In this document: in pieces, positions 45,654 through 54,815 of the stretch
How the letters are laid out: the number at the start of each line of letters is the position of its first letter
How positions within the stretch are numbered: the first letter of the stretch is position 1
Source of the DNA: Paracoccus seriniphilus
GTDB lineage: Bacteria; Pseudomonadota; Alphaproteobacteria; Rhodobacterales; Rhodobacteraceae
NCBI RefSeq assembly: GCF_028553745.1
Contig: NZ_CP067129.1
Coordinates: 2,524,501-2,588,500, forward strand
Reading direction: 5' to 3'
Length of the DNA stretch: 64,000 nucleotides
Position numbers and translations under genes: made by a program
Notes under the pieces: model-generated
Database searches by the model: none
The model's input: only the letters and a program-made list of their open reading frames with translations
Told to the model about the DNA's origin: nothing

Positions 45654-46706
45654 ATGGGAAAGGCATCCTGCTTGGCAAGTGTAACCATCATCGGCGCAGG
45701 CATCTTCGGATTGACCTGCGCATGGGAAATCGCGCGGCGCGGCCACAGGGTCCGCGTCATCGAGGCAAGACATGTCGGTGCCGGTTCATCAGGCGGACAT
45801 GTCGGTGCGCTGGCCCCGCATGTGCCCGACAACTGGAACCCCAAGAAAGCCTTTCAGCTGGACAGCCTGCTGATGGCACCCGAATTCTGGCAACAGATCG
45901 AGGAAGCCTCGGGCCTGCCCTCGGGCTATGCACGAACCGGACGGCTGCAGCCCCTGCCCGATCAGGCTGCTGCCGACAGGTTGCAGGACCGCATACAGGC
46001 CGCCAAGACCCGCTGGCCTGCAAGCATGGGCATGCATGTGACGGATGCACCGGCGACGGCGCTGCGACCGCTCAGCCCATCGGGCCTTTGGCTGCAGGAT
46101 GGCTTGACCGCCCGCATCGCTCCGCGCCCGGCCCTGCGCGCCCTGGCCGAGGCCATCAGCCGAAAGGGCGGCGAGATCGTCGAGAACAGCCCCGTCCGGC
46201 CCGAAGATGTGACCGGACTCACGATATGGGCGACCGGATCGGCCGGGCTGGACGATCTGAGCGCCCGGCTGGAGCGCCCGCTAGGCAAGGGCATCAAGGG
46301 GCAGTCCGCCTTGCTGGATTTTGCCGCCCCCGACGCACCTCAGGTCTTTGCCGACAGCCTGCACATCGTGCCCCATGCCGATGGCACGACGGCAATCGGT
46401 TCGACATCGGAAAACAGCTTTGAGCATGATCAGCCCGATTCGCAGCTGGACGACATCATTGCCCGCGCGGTCGAAATCTGTCCGCAACTGCAAGAGGCGC
46501 GCGTGATCGACCGTTGGGCCGGGCTGCGCCCGCGCGCGAAATCCCGTGCGCCGCTTCTGGGTCACTGGCCAGACAAGCCGGATCACTTCATCGCCAATGG
46601 CGGTTTCAAGATCGGCTTTGGCATGGCCCCCAAGATCGCGATCATCATGGCCGATCTGATCCTGCAGGGGCGCGACCAGATCCCCGAGGCATTCCGGCTG
46701 ACCTGA
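45654..46706 (+). CDS. FAD-dependent oxidoreductase (DAO family), MnmC oxidase-like
   Basis: The product is 350 residues. The FAD loop is VTIIGAGIFGLTCAWEIA at about residues 10-27, followed by HVGAGSSGGHVGALAPH; the substrate domain ends WAGLRPRAKSRAPLLG and NGGFKIGFGMAPK. It resembles the oxidase half of MnmC, which removes carboxymethyl from cmnm5U34. It begins 11 bases from the mnmD start, facing away, which supports that role. A TTG at 45672, eight bases after AAAGG, may be the true start. Glycine-oxidase-like function is an alternative. Confidence 0.75.
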   Translation: MGKASCLASVTIIGAGIFGLTCAWEIARRGHRVRVIEARHVGAGSSGGHVGALAPHVPDNWNPKKAFQLDSLLMAPEFWQQIEEASGLPSGYARTGRLQPLPDQAAADRLQDRIQAAKTRWPASMGMHVTDAPATALRPLSPSGLWLQDGLTARIAPRPALRALAEAISRKGGEIVENSPVRPEDVTGLTIWATGSAGLDDLSARLERPLGKGIKGQSALLDFAAPDAPQVFADSLHIVPHADGTTAIGSTSENSFEHDQPDSQLDDIIARAVEICPQLQEARVIDRWAGLRPRAKSRAPLLGHWPDKPDHFIANGGFKIGFGMAPKIAIIMADLILQGRDQIPEAFRLT

Positions 46707-46714
46707 TCACACGC

Positions 46715-47230
46715 CTATGGCAGCGGCGAAAAACCGGTCACCAACGGATGCAGCAGGATCAGCCCCGCCCATGTCCCGATCGCCAGAAACAGGCGCCGCG
46801 CAGTGAACTGCAGGTGCCTTGGCAAGCCGGCGCGGGCCAATCCGCCAAGGGCAAAGACCAGCATGCCGCCGAACAGCAGCACATGCGCGACATCGCCATT
46901 GGCGATCAGATGGGCACTGGCCCAGATGGCGAAAGCAGCGACCAACCCCGACAGGCCCGCCGCGACCGCAGCCAGCAGAATCGCCAACGGCATGGCCAGA
47001 TTGACCAGCCAGCGCCCCGCATCGCCAAAATCCCACAGCGGCAGGTAATCCACCGCTCCGGCGGCCCGAATCAGCCAGAACAGCAGCAGCAGGGACAGCA
47101 GGCTGAAACCGGCGATATAGCCGCGCCGGCCCAGCCGCGCGATCAGCCAGCCCCGCATCGCAGGACGCATGGGCAGGATATGTGCGCCCAGAAAGCACAG
47201 CCATGCCAGAAGATATGTGAACCACGCCAT
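46715..47230 (-). CDS. NnrU-like membrane protein
   Basis: The 171-residue membrane protein has five to six helices, with LCFLGAHILPMRPAMRGWLIARLG at the start (broken motif GAH..P..P..R) and LPLWDFGDAGRWLVNLAMP in the middle, as in NnrU/MAPEG-like proteins. NnrU was found in nitrogen-oxide metabolism gene sets, with unknown chemistry. The start is the second of two adjacent ATGs after AGGGG. It converges on the FAD oxidoreductase gene, eight bases apart. Confidence 0.8.
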   Translation of the reverse strand: MAWFTYLLAWLCFLGAHILPMRPAMRGWLIARLGRRGYIAGFSLLSLLLLFWLIRAAGAVDYLPLWDFGDAGRWLVNLAMPLAILLAAVAAGLSGLVAAFAIWASAHLIANGDVAHVLLFGGMLVFALGGLARAGLPRHLQFTARRLFLAIGTWAGLILLHPLVTGFSPLP

Positions 47231-47303
47231 CATTCCCCTGCGATACCCGCTTGCGGGCGGACATGCCAACAGGTGACACTGTGACAAAACCCGGAGAACG
47301 CGC

Positions 47304-47873
47304 ATGACCACCCGCCTAGACACCGCCTTCGCCGCCATAGATGCGGCAAATGCCAAGGACCCCCGACAGGAAGACGGCCAGCCTGCGAACTTGCTCTATG
47401 GCCAACGCATGACCGCCGAACAGCAGCGCCTGTTCCCCGATGCCAGCGATCCGCTGCGAATCGCCTGTCGCGGACAGCATGTCGAACGCTGGCTTCTGCC
47501 GCGCGACAGTTTTCCCATGGATCGCGCCGGATATCTACAGTGGCGCCAGGAACAGGGGCGCCGCCACGCCAATCGCATTGCCGGAATCATGGAAGAAGCC
47601 GGATATGACGGCGAAGAGATCGACCGCGCCCGCAAGATGCTGACCAAACAGGGGTTGAAACGTGACCCCGAGGTTCAGGCACTCGAGGATGTGATCTGCT
47701 TTACCTTCATCCGCTGGTATCTGGGTGATTTCATGGCCGAGCAACCGGACGAGAAAATGCCGCGCATCATCGAAAAGACCGCGCGCAAGATGTCGGCCGA
47801 GGGTCGCGCCAAGGCCCTGGCCGAATTCGACATGCCCGCGCATTTCGCGCAATACTTCCGCGATCCGGCCTGA
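47304..47873 (+). CDS. DUF4202 family protein
   Basis: The 189-residue soluble, mostly helical protein has NLLYGQRMTAEQQRLFP near residue 28, ACRGQHVERW, YLQWRQEQGRRHA and DVICFTFIRWYLGDFM. The conserved His/Arg/Asp pattern resembles an HD-type or metal-binding helical domain. The DUF4202 label is from recognition of these motifs; the function is unknown. It is coupled to the chelatase gene by a TGATG one-base overlap, suggesting a link to tetrapyrrole or metal metabolism. Confidence 0.8.
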   Translation: MTTRLDTAFAAIDAANAKDPRQEDGQPANLLYGQRMTAEQQRLFPDASDPLRIACRGQHVERWLLPRDSFPMDRAGYLQWRQEQGRRHANRIAGIMEEAGYDGEEIDRARKMLTKQGLKRDPEVQALEDVICFTFIRWYLGDFMAEQPDEKMPRIIEKTARKMSAEGRAKALAEFDMPAHFAQYFRDPA

Positions 47874-48562
47874 TGCGGGCCGTCATCGTCTCGCATGGTC
47901 AGCCGGGCGATCCCGCCCCGCAGGAACAGGCGATCCGCGCACTGGCCGCGCGGGTTGCCGCCCATGATCCGGGCTGTGAGGTTCTGGGCGCGACATTGGC
48001 GATGCCCGGCGCATTGGCCGCCGCCTGCGACGATGACAGCCTGATCTATCCGATGTTCATGGCCGAAGGCTGGTTCACCGGCAAGCAATTGCCAGGAAGA
48101 CTGGCCGAGGCAGGGGCTGCCAAGGCGCGGATCATGCGCCCCTTTGGCACTGATCCGGCGCTGCCCGCGTTGATCACCACCAAGGCAAGTGCCGCCGCCA
48201 TCGGACAGGGCTGGGCCCCGCGCGACACGACCCTGCTTCTGGGCGCCCATGGCTCGCAACGTTCGCAGGCCAGTTTCGAGATCACCACCGCGCTGGCGAA
48301 CAGGATCGCGCCGCATTTCGCCCGCGTCGTCACCGGCTTTGTCGAACAGGAACCCTTTATCGCCACGGCCGCGCGCGACCTGACACAGGCCGTCAGCCTG
48401 CCGTTGTTTGCGCTGGCAGCCGAACATGTGCTGCTGGATCTGCCGCAGGCGCTGGACAAGGCTGGATTCACCGGCCCCCGACTTGACCCGATCGGACTGG
48501 CACCCGAAGTTCCGCCCCTGATCGCGGCCGCGATCCGCAGAGAACTTTTAAACTTGAAATAA
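47873..48562 (+). CDS. CbiX/SirB-type chelatase family protein
   Basis: The 229-residue protein has two chelatase-like repeats: VIVSHGQPGDPAPQE at the start and LLLGAHGSQRSQASFE near residue 122, with metal-ligand His in each. GFVEQEPFIATAARDL follows the second. Family members insert Fe, Co or Ni into sirohydrochlorin. It starts within the DUF4202 stop codon. The anthraniloyl-CoA cluster begins 45 bases later, so part of that cluster's promoter may lie inside this gene. Confidence 0.8.
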   Translation: MRAVIVSHGQPGDPAPQEQAIRALAARVAAHDPGCEVLGATLAMPGALAAACDDDSLIYPMFMAEGWFTGKQLPGRLAEAGAAKARIMRPFGTDPALPALITTKASAAAIGQGWAPRDTTLLLGAHGSQRSQASFEITTALANRIAPHFARVVTGFVEQEPFIATAARDLTQAVSLPLFALAAEHVLLDLPQALDKAGFTGPRLDPIGLAPEVPPLIAAAIRRELLNLK

Positions 48563-48607
48563 TAATCGACCCGTGCCAGCTTCTTTCGGAACAGGAGGTG
48601 ACACGAC

Positions 48608-50893
48608 ATGAAGGTTCTATGCCTCGGCGGCGGTCCCGCAGGTCTGTATTTCGCGATTTCCATGAAGTTGCGCGATCCGTCCCATCAGGTGACGGTGATC
48701 GAACGCAACCGCGCCAATGACACCTTCGGCTGGGGCGTCGTTCTCTCCGATGATGCACTGGAGCGCATGCAGAAGAATGATCCGCAATCCACGCAGGCCA
48801 TTCGGGACAATTTCATCTATTGGGACGACATCGCGGTTGTCCGCGAAGGCCGGCGCGATGTTTCGGGCGGTCACGGTTTCGCCGGCATCGGTCGCAAGAA
48901 GATGCTGACCCTGCTGCAGGATCGTGCCCGCGAGCTGGGCGTCGACATGCAGTTCGAAACCGAATTCGCCAGTGCGGAAAGCTATTGCGGCGATTACGAC
49001 CTTGTCGTGGCGTCGGACGGGCTGAACAGCAGGGTCCGCAGCGAATACAGCGATGTTTTCAAGCCCGATATCGACACCCGCCTGTGCAAGTTCATCTGGT
49101 TGGGAACGCATCAGAAGTTCAACGACGCCTTCACCTTCATCTTCGAAAAGACCGAACATGGCTGGTTGTGGGCGCATGTCTATCAGTTCGACGATGACAC
49201 CGCGACATTCATCGTGGAATGCTCGCAAGAGACCTGGGACAGCTTCGGCTTCGAGGGCATGACCAAGGAAGAGATCGTCGAGACCTGCCGCGCTGCTTTT
49301 GCCGATCATCTTGATGGCCATGAACTGATGTCGAATGCCGCCCATCTGCGCGGTTCGGCAGTCTGGATGAATTTCCCGCGCGTGATCTGCGACCGCTGGT
49401 ACAACGGCAATGTCGTGCTGATGGGGGACGCCGCGGCCACGGGGCATTTTTCCATCGGCTCGGGCACGCGGCTGGCCATCGACAGCGCCATTGCGCTGGC
49501 CGATTACCTGCATGCCGAGCCGACGCTGGAAGGCGCCTTCGAACGTTATCAGGAAGAAAGGCGGCTGGAGGTCCTGCGCCTGCAATCGGCCGCCCGCAAC
49601 AGCCTGGAATGGTTCGAAGAGGTCGAACGCTATTTCGACCTGCACCCGATCCAGTTCACCTATTCGCTGCTGACCCGCAGCCAGCGCATCAGCCATGAAA
49701 ACCTGCGCCTGCGCGACCCCGACTGGGTGGCCCGAGCCGAAAACTGGTTTCAGGAACAGGCCGGCGGTCAGCCGGGCCGTGCACCGATGTTCGCGCCCTA
49801 TCGCCTGCGCGACATGGAACTGAAAAACCGCATCGTCGTGTCGCCCATGGCGCAATACAAGGCCGTGGATGGATGCCCGACAAACTGGCATCTGGTGCAT
49901 TACGGCGAACGGGCCAAGGGTGGCGCCGCACTGGTCTATACCGAAATGACCTGCGTTTCTCCCGAAGGGCGGATCACGCCGGGCTGTCCCGGCCTCTATG
50001 CGCCCGAACATGAAGCCGCCTGGCGCGAGATCACCGATTTCGTGCATCAGGAAACCGACGCCAAGATCTGCTGCCAGATCGGTCATTCCGGCCGCAAGGG
50101 CAGCACGAAGATCGGCTGGGAAGGCATGGACCAGCCCCTGGATGAAGGCAATTGGCCGCTGATCTCGGCCTCGGCGATCCCGTGGTCCGCGAAGAACGCC
50201 GTGCCTGGGGAAATGACCCGGGCACAGATGGACGAGGTGACCGCAGAATTCGTCGCCGCGACCGAAATGGCCGAGCGTGCTGGCTTTGACATGGTCGAAC
50301 TGCATGCAGCCCATGGCTATCTGATCAGCAGCTTCATCTCTCCGGTCTCGAACCAGCGTCAGGATGATTATGGCGGCAGTCTGGAAAACCGGATGCGCTG
50401 GCCTCTGGAAGTGCTGGCCGCGATGCGCGCAGCCTGGCCCGAAGGCAAGCCGCTTTCGGTGCGGATCAGCGCCAATGACTGGGTCGGCGATGACGGCGTG
50501 ACCCCGCAGGAAGCTGTGCAGATCGCCCGTCTGTTCCGCGAAACCGGCGCAGATATCATCGATGTCTCGGCCGGGCAGACGACACCCGAGGCCCGCCCCG
50601 TCTATGGCCGGATGTTCCAGACGCCCTTCTCCGACCGGATCCGCAACGAAGCCGGCATCGCCACCATGGCCGTCGGCAATATCTATGAACCTGACCATGT
50701 GAACTCGATCCTGATGGCGGGTCGCGCCGATCTGGTCTGTCTGGCACGGCCGCATCTGGCCGATCCCTACTGGACCCTGCATGCAGCGGTGGCACTGGGG
50801 GATCAGGCGACTGAATGGCCCCTGCCCTATCTGGCAGGTCGCGATCAGGCCCGCAGGCTGGCCGAACGCCAGACCGAGGAAATCCGGGCATGA
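48608..50893 (+). CDS. 2-aminobenzoyl-CoA (or salicylyl-CoA) monooxygenase/reductase, bifunctional
   Basis: The 761-residue protein fuses two flavoenzymes. Residues 1 to about 380 form a group A flavin monooxygenase (FAD loop [26 protein letters not shown] for the second FAD motif). Residues about 395-740 form an old-yellow-enzyme reductase ([51 protein letters not shown]). This architecture matches 2-aminobenzoyl-CoA monooxygenase/reductase of Azoarcus and its relative salicylyl-CoA 5-hydroxylase. Neighbouring aminobenzoate-CoA ligase and tryptophan dioxygenase favour the aminobenzoyl substrate: hydroxylation at C5 and ring reduction to a non-aromatic enamine-ketone CoA ester. The ribosome site GGAGGTG lies eight bases before the ATG. 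Confidence 0.88.
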   Translation: MKVLCLGGGPAGLYFAISMKLRDPSHQVTVIERNRANDTFGWGVVLSDDALERMQKNDPQSTQAIRDNFIYWDDIAVVREGRRDVSGGHGFAGIGRKKMLTLLQDRARELGVDMQFETEFASAESYCGDYDLVVASDGLNSRVRSEYSDVFKPDIDTRLCKFIWLGTHQKFNDAFTFIFEKTEHGWLWAHVYQFDDDTATFIVECSQETWDSFGFEGMTKEEIVETCRAAFADHLDGHELMSNAAHLRGSAVWMNFPRVICDRWYNGNVVLMGDAAATGHFSIGSGTRLAIDSAIALADYLHAEPTLEGAFERYQEERRLEVLRLQSAARNSLEWFEEVERYFDLHPIQFTYSLLTRSQRISHENLRLRDPDWVARAENWFQEQAGGQPGRAPMFAPYRLRDMELKNRIVVSPMAQYKAVDGCPTNWHLVHYGERAKGGAALVYTEMTCVSPEGRITPGCPGLYAPEHEAAWREITDFVHQETDAKICCQIGHSGRKGSTKIGWEGMDQPLDEGNWPLISASAIPWSAKNAVPGEMTRAQMDEVTAEFVAATEMAERAGFDMVELHAAHGYLISSFISPVSNQRQDDYGGSLENRMRWPLEVLAAMRAAWPEGKPLSVRISANDWVGDDGVTPQEAVQIARLFRETGADIIDVSAGQTTPEARPVYGRMFQTPFSDRIRNEAGIATMAVGNIYEPDHVNSILMAGRADLVCLARPHLADPYWTLHAAVALGDQATEWPLPYLAGRDQARRLAERQTEEIRA

Positions 50894-51615
50894 CCCGCGT
50901 TCTGATCACCGGTGGCGGCAGCGGCACGGGCGCCGATATGGCCCGCGCCTTTGCCTCGGCAGGACATGAGGTGGTCATCACCGGACGCAGTCTGGACAAG
51001 CTGTCCCGGCTGCAGGGCGACAGGATCAGCGCCGTGGCGGGTGATGTCAGCGACCCCGATCAGGTGCGCGCCATGTTTGAACGCGCCGGTCCCTGCCAGA
51101 TCGTGATCGCCAATGCCGGAGTGGCCGATGCGGCCCCTTTCGGCAAGGTTGATCTGGATCACTGGCAGCGCATGATCGCGACCAATCTGACCGGCACCTT
51201 CCTGACCTTCCAGCAGGGCCTGGCACAGATGCAGGATGGCGGGCGACTGATTGCCATTTCCTCGATTGCCGGATTGCGCGGTGCGGCCTATGCCGCGCCC
51301 TATGCCGCCAGCAAACATGGGGTGATGGGGCTGGTCCGCTCACTGGCGCATGAGGTCGCAGGCAAGGGAATCACCGTGAATGCGATCTGTCCCGGCTTTC
51401 TGGACACCGAGATGACCCGGCGCAGCGTCGCCAATATCATGGAAAAGACCGGTCGGAGCAAGGCGGAGGCATTGGCCTCATTGACGGCAAGGAACCCGCA
51501 GGGTCGGCTTGTCGCGCCATCGGAAGTGACGGCCGCGGCGCAATGGCTGGCCTCATCCGCGGCGGCCAGCGTCAACGGTCAGGCCATCATGCTGGACGGG
51601 GGGGAAAGCGCATGA
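50890..51615 (+). CDS. Short-chain dehydrogenase/reductase of the anthraniloyl-CoA cluster
   Basis: The 241-residue protein starts at [12 protein letters not shown], overlapping the previous stop by ATGA. The nucleotide loop [20 protein letters not shown], catalytic Ser in ISSIAG and Tyr-Lys in YAASKHG are intact, as is the C-terminal GQAIMLDGG. It probably oxidises a hydroxyacyl-CoA or reduces a ring keto group in the pathway. It is coupled to the MarR gene by another ATGA overlap. Confidence 0.88.
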   Translation: MTRVLITGGGSGTGADMARAFASAGHEVVITGRSLDKLSRLQGDRISAVAGDVSDPDQVRAMFERAGPCQIVIANAGVADAAPFGKVDLDHWQRMIATNLTGTFLTFQQGLAQMQDGGRLIAISSIAGLRGAAYAAPYAASKHGVMGLVRSLAHEVAGKGITVNAICPGFLDTEMTRRSVANIMEKTGRSKAEALASLTARNPQGRLVAPSEVTAAAQWLASSAAASVNGQAIMLDGGESA

Positions 51616-52046
51616 GCGACCTGTCCAAACGCAGACTGAAGACATGGGTCCGCCTGCTGGGCGTGACGCGGGCGGCCGAGAACCGGTTGCGTGACTATCT
51701 GCGGCGCGAACATGCCACCACCCTGCCGCGCTTCGATGTGATGGCGGCCTTGTGGCGGCGCCGCGATGGCGTGACCATGTCGGAACTGTCTCGGATGCTG
51801 CTGGTCTCGAACGGGAACGCAACTGCGGTCGTGGACCGACTGGAAAAGGACGGGCTGGTCCGGCGCGAGGCCGAGGATGGCGATCGCCGCCGCATCCGTG
51901 TGCGCCTGACTCCCGAAGGATTGACCGCCTTTGAATCCATGGCCGAAGGCCATGAAGCCGCGGTCGATTCGATCTTTGGAAACCTGACCGAAACCGATCT
52001 GGACATGATGCGCGACATTCTGGCGCGCGCAGGGAGACACGAATGA
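51612..52046 (+). CDS. MarR-family regulator of the cluster
   Basis: The product is 144 residues with a winged helix (about 45-100): [35 protein letters not shown], then [20 protein letters not shown] as wing. MarR regulators in aromatic degradation gene sets usually repress and respond to the aryl-CoA ester. It lies inside the operon between the SDR and crotonase genes, with ATGA overlaps on both sides, so it is co-produced with the enzymes and may autoregulate them. I found no clear operator in the 45 bases before the first gene. Confidence 0.9.
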   Translation: MSDLSKRRLKTWVRLLGVTRAAENRLRDYLRREHATTLPRFDVMAALWRRRDGVTMSELSRMLLVSNGNATAVVDRLEKDGLVRREAEDGDRRRIRVRLTPEGLTAFESMAEGHEAAVDSIFGNLTETDLDMMRDILARAGRHE

Positions 52047-52855
52047 AGCCGATCCGGATGGCGAATCTGACGCCCGAACATTTTCAATGGCAGGTCATCG
52101 ACCGTATCGCGGTCATTCGCCTGAACCGCCCCGAGCGCAAGAACCCGCTGACCTTTGAAAGCTATGCCGAACTAGGCCGGACCTTTCGCGACCTGGCCCA
52201 TGCCGAAGATGTTGATGTGGTGGTTCTGGCAAGCAATGGCGGCAATTTCTGTTCGGGCGGCGATGTGCATGAAATCATCGGGCCGCTGGTCGGAATGGAC
52301 ATGCCGGAACTGCTGGCCTTTACCCGCATGACCGGCGAGTTGGTCAAGGCCATGATCCACTGCAACAAGCCGATCATTGCAGCGGTCGAGGGAATCTGTG
52401 TCGGAGCCGGGGCGATCATGGCCATGGCCAGCGACATGCGGCTGGCTGCGCCTTCAGCCAAGGCAGCCTTCCTGTTCACACGCGTCGGACTTGCCGGTTG
52501 CGACATGGGGGCCTGCGCGATGTTGCCACGCATTGTCGGACAGGGTCGCGCGGCCGAGCTGCTGTACACGGGCCGCGTATTGCGCGCCGAACAGGGCGAA
52601 AGCTGGGGCTTTTGGAACAGCCTGCATGAGGATGTCGAGGCCGCCGCGATGGAGATGGCGCGCCAGATCGCCGCCGGTCCCGTCTGGGCCCATGGCATCA
52701 CCAAGACGCAGCTGGATCAGGAATGGAACATGGGTCTGGACCAGGCCATCGAATCCGAGGCGCAGGCGCAGGCGATCTGCATGCAGACCCGCGATTTCGA
52801 ACGGGCCTATCGGGCCTTTGTCGCGAAAGAGCAGCCGGTCTTTGAAGGCAACTGA
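52043..52855 (+). CDS. Crotonase-superfamily protein, probable ring-opening hydrolase
   Basis: The 270-residue protein has a crotonase fold: [25 protein letters not shown] (CoA oxyanion hole), and [14 protein letters not shown]. The two glutamates that act in enoyl-CoA hydratase (rat Glu144 and Glu164) are replaced by Ile125 and Arg147. Asp154 in [10 protein letters not shown] lies near the Asp used by MenB and BadI. It is therefore unlikely to be an ordinary hydratase and may hydrolyse a beta-diketo ring C-C bond, as BadI does. That role is inference from residues and context. Confidence 0.8.
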   Translation: MKPIRMANLTPEHFQWQVIDRIAVIRLNRPERKNPLTFESYAELGRTFRDLAHAEDVDVVVLASNGGNFCSGGDVHEIIGPLVGMDMPELLAFTRMTGELVKAMIHCNKPIIAAVEGICVGAGAIMAMASDMRLAAPSAKAAFLFTRVGLAGCDMGACAMLPRIVGQGRAAELLYTGRVLRAEQGESWGFWNSLHEDVEAAAMEMARQIAAGPVWAHGITKTQLDQEWNMGLDQAIESEAQAQAICMQTRDFERAYRAFVAKEQPVFEGN

Positions 52856-52886
52856 CGGCTATGTGGGTATTTGGGCGAAGAAGAAG

Positions 52887-54020
52887 ATGACGGATCGAAG
52901 TTTCCTGGATTGGCCGTTCTTCGAAGAGCGACATCGCGAATTGGCGGGCGCGCTGGACGAATGGGTAGCCACGGCGCTGCCAGCGGATCACGGTGATGTG
53001 GATGCGGCCTGTCGCGATCTGGTTCGTGATCTGGGCAAGGGCGGCTGGCTGCGCCATTCGGGCGGAGACTCGCTGGATATCCGCAGCCTTTGCCTGATCC
53101 GGGAAACCTTGGCGCGCCATGATGGTCTGGCCGATTTCGCCTTTGCCATGCAGGGGCTGGGCATGGGAGCCGTGACCCTGTTCGGAAGCCCGGAACAGCG
53201 GTCGTGGCTGGACAGGACGCGGGCGGGAGAGGCCATTTCGGCCTTTGCCCTGACCGAACCCGGATCGGGATCGGATGTGGCGCGCACCGCGACATCTGCG
53301 CGGCGCGAGGGAGACCACTGGGTTCTGGACGGCGAAAAGACCTATATTTCCAACGGCGGAATCGCGGATATCTATGTGATCTTTGCCCGCACCGGCGAAG
53401 CCCCCGGAGCAAAAGGGCTGTCGGCCTTTCTGTTGCCCGCTGACACGCCCGGATTGAGCGTCGTCGAACGGATCGAGGTGATCGCGCCTCATCCCCTGGC
53501 GCATCTGCGGCTTGAGGGGGTTCGGTTGCCCGAAGCCGCGCTGATCGGGACGGCAGGTTCGGGCTTTCGCATTGCCATGACGGTATTGGATCATTTCCGT
53601 CCGACGGTCGGTGCCGCGGCGCTGGGATTTGCGCGTCGCGCGCTGCAGGAAGGTGTCAGCCGCGTGCGCGACAGGCAGCTGTTTGGCGCACCCATGGCGG
53701 AATTGCAGATAGTTCAGGGGCATATTGCGGATATGGCGCTGAAGATCGATGCGGCGGCCTTGCTGGTCTATCGGGCGGCCTGGACCAAGGACATGGGGGC
53801 GGCCCGCATCACCCGCGAAGCCGCGATGGCCAAGCTCTATGCGACAGAAGCCGCGCAGCAGGTCATTGATCAGGCCGTGCAACTTTGGGGCGGTGATGGC
53901 GTGCGCAGCGGCACGATGGTCGAGAGCCTGTATCGCGAGATACGCGCCCTGCGGATCTATGAAGGCGCAAGCGACGTGCAGAAGCTGATCATCGCCCGCA
54001 GCGTATTGGAGGCCTCATGA
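52887..54020 (+). CDS. Acyl-CoA dehydrogenase of the cluster
   Basis: The product is 377 residues, starting at MTDRSFLDW; the long open frame upstream overlaps the crotonase gene and is not homologous. FAD/substrate motifs are [14 protein letters not shown] near residue 125 and [15 protein letters not shown]. The catalytic-base region [16 protein letters not shown] is near the C-terminus. It probably introduces a double bond into the ring-derived CoA thioester. A 31-base gap separates it from the crotonase gene, and ATGA couples it to the thioesterase. Confidence 0.88.
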   Translation: MTDRSFLDWPFFEERHRELAGALDEWVATALPADHGDVDAACRDLVRDLGKGGWLRHSGGDSLDIRSLCLIRETLARHDGLADFAFAMQGLGMGAVTLFGSPEQRSWLDRTRAGEAISAFALTEPGSGSDVARTATSARREGDHWVLDGEKTYISNGGIADIYVIFARTGEAPGAKGLSAFLLPADTPGLSVVERIEVIAPHPLAHLRLEGVRLPEAALIGTAGSGFRIAMTVLDHFRPTVGAAALGFARRALQEGVSRVRDRQLFGAPMAELQIVQGHIADMALKIDAAALLVYRAAWTKDMGAARITREAAMAKLYATEAAQQVIDQAVQLWGGDGVRSGTMVESLYREIRALRIYEGASDVQKLIIARSVLEAS

Positions 54021-54406
54021 GCTATCACCGGGTCATTCCGATCGAATTTGCCCATTGCGACCCGGCGGGGATCGTCTTTTATCCGCGCTATGCCGAGATG
54101 GTAAACTCGATGGTCGAGAATTTCTTCCTCGACGAGGTGCGCTATTCCTTTGCCCGGATCATGGCCGATGGTTTCGGCATTCCGACCGTCCGGCTGGAGG
54201 TGGATTTCCACAAGCCCTCGCGCCTTGGGGAACGGCTGGAGTGGATCCTGCGCGTCGCCGGTCTGGGTCGCACAAGCGCAGGTTTCCATCTGACCGCGCA
54301 GGACCGGGTCGAGGCATCCGTGACGGTGGTCTGGATCGACAGGAACTTCGCCCCCGCCCCATGGCCCGACCAAATCCGCAATACGCTGGAGGCCCATCAT
54401 GCATGA
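54017..54406 (+). CDS. 4-hydroxybenzoyl-CoA thioesterase-like protein
   Basis: The 129-residue hot-dog-fold protein has Asp15 in [13 protein letters not shown], the catalytic signature of 4-hydroxybenzoyl-CoA thioesterase. [15 protein letters not shown] follows. In this cluster it may release a dead-end CoA ester or the ring-opened acid, sparing CoA. Its start overlaps the previous gene by four bases and its end overlaps the RidA gene by eight. Confidence 0.88.
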   Translation: MSYHRVIPIEFAHCDPAGIVFYPRYAEMVNSMVENFFLDEVRYSFARIMADGFGIPTVRLEVDFHKPSRLGERLEWILRVAGLGRTSAGFHLTAQDRVEASVTVVWIDRNFAPAPWPDQIRNTLEAHHA

Positions 54407-54794
54407 GCAACTTCACCCGTCAAACTGGAAGCGCGCCATCGGCTATGCCAACGGGATCTCGGCCCGCGGGCGGATGATCTTTACCGGCGGTCTGGTCGGC
54501 TGGGACGCGGATCAGCAGTTCCGGACCGATGATTTTGCCGGGCAGGTCCGGCAGGTTCTGGAAAACATCGTCGACGTTCTGGCCGAGGGAGGCGCCGGAC
54601 CGGAACATCTGGTCCGGCTGACCTGGTATGTGACCGACAAGCAGGAATATCTGGCGGCCCTGCGCGATGTCGGCGCAGCCTATCGCGATGTGATCGGACG
54701 CAATTTCCCGGCGATGGCCCTGGTCCAGGTCGCCGGACTGGTCGAGGACCGCGCCAAGGTCGAGATCGAAGCAACAGCAGTCGTTCCGGACTGA
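54399..54794 (+). CDS. RidA-family enamine/imine deaminase
   Basis: The 131-residue trimeric-fold protein has GRMIFTGGLVGWDAD near the start, a central helix (QVRQVLENIVDVLAEGGAG) and C-terminal PAMALVQVAGLVEDRAKVEIEA with the family's Ala-Leu-Val core. RidA proteins hydrolyse enamines to ketones. The product expected from the monooxygenase/reductase is an amino-cyclohexenone CoA, i.e. an enamine, so this is a natural candidate for removing the amino group as ammonia. The usual conserved Arg of active RidA is not in its normal context, so activity is not certain. Confidence 0.82.
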   Translation: MHEQLHPSNWKRAIGYANGISARGRMIFTGGLVGWDADQQFRTDDFAGQVRQVLENIVDVLAEGGAGPEHLVRLTWYVTDKQEYLAALRDVGAAYRDVIGRNFPAMALVQVAGLVEDRAKVEIEATAVVPD

Positions 54795-54815
54795 ATTCAG
54801 CAACAGGAGGACAAG

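Noticed and set aside
48617..50782. 721-codon minus-strand open frame
   Set aside because: It is an exact antisense shadow of the bifunctional monooxygenase/reductase gene, with no domain motif of its own.
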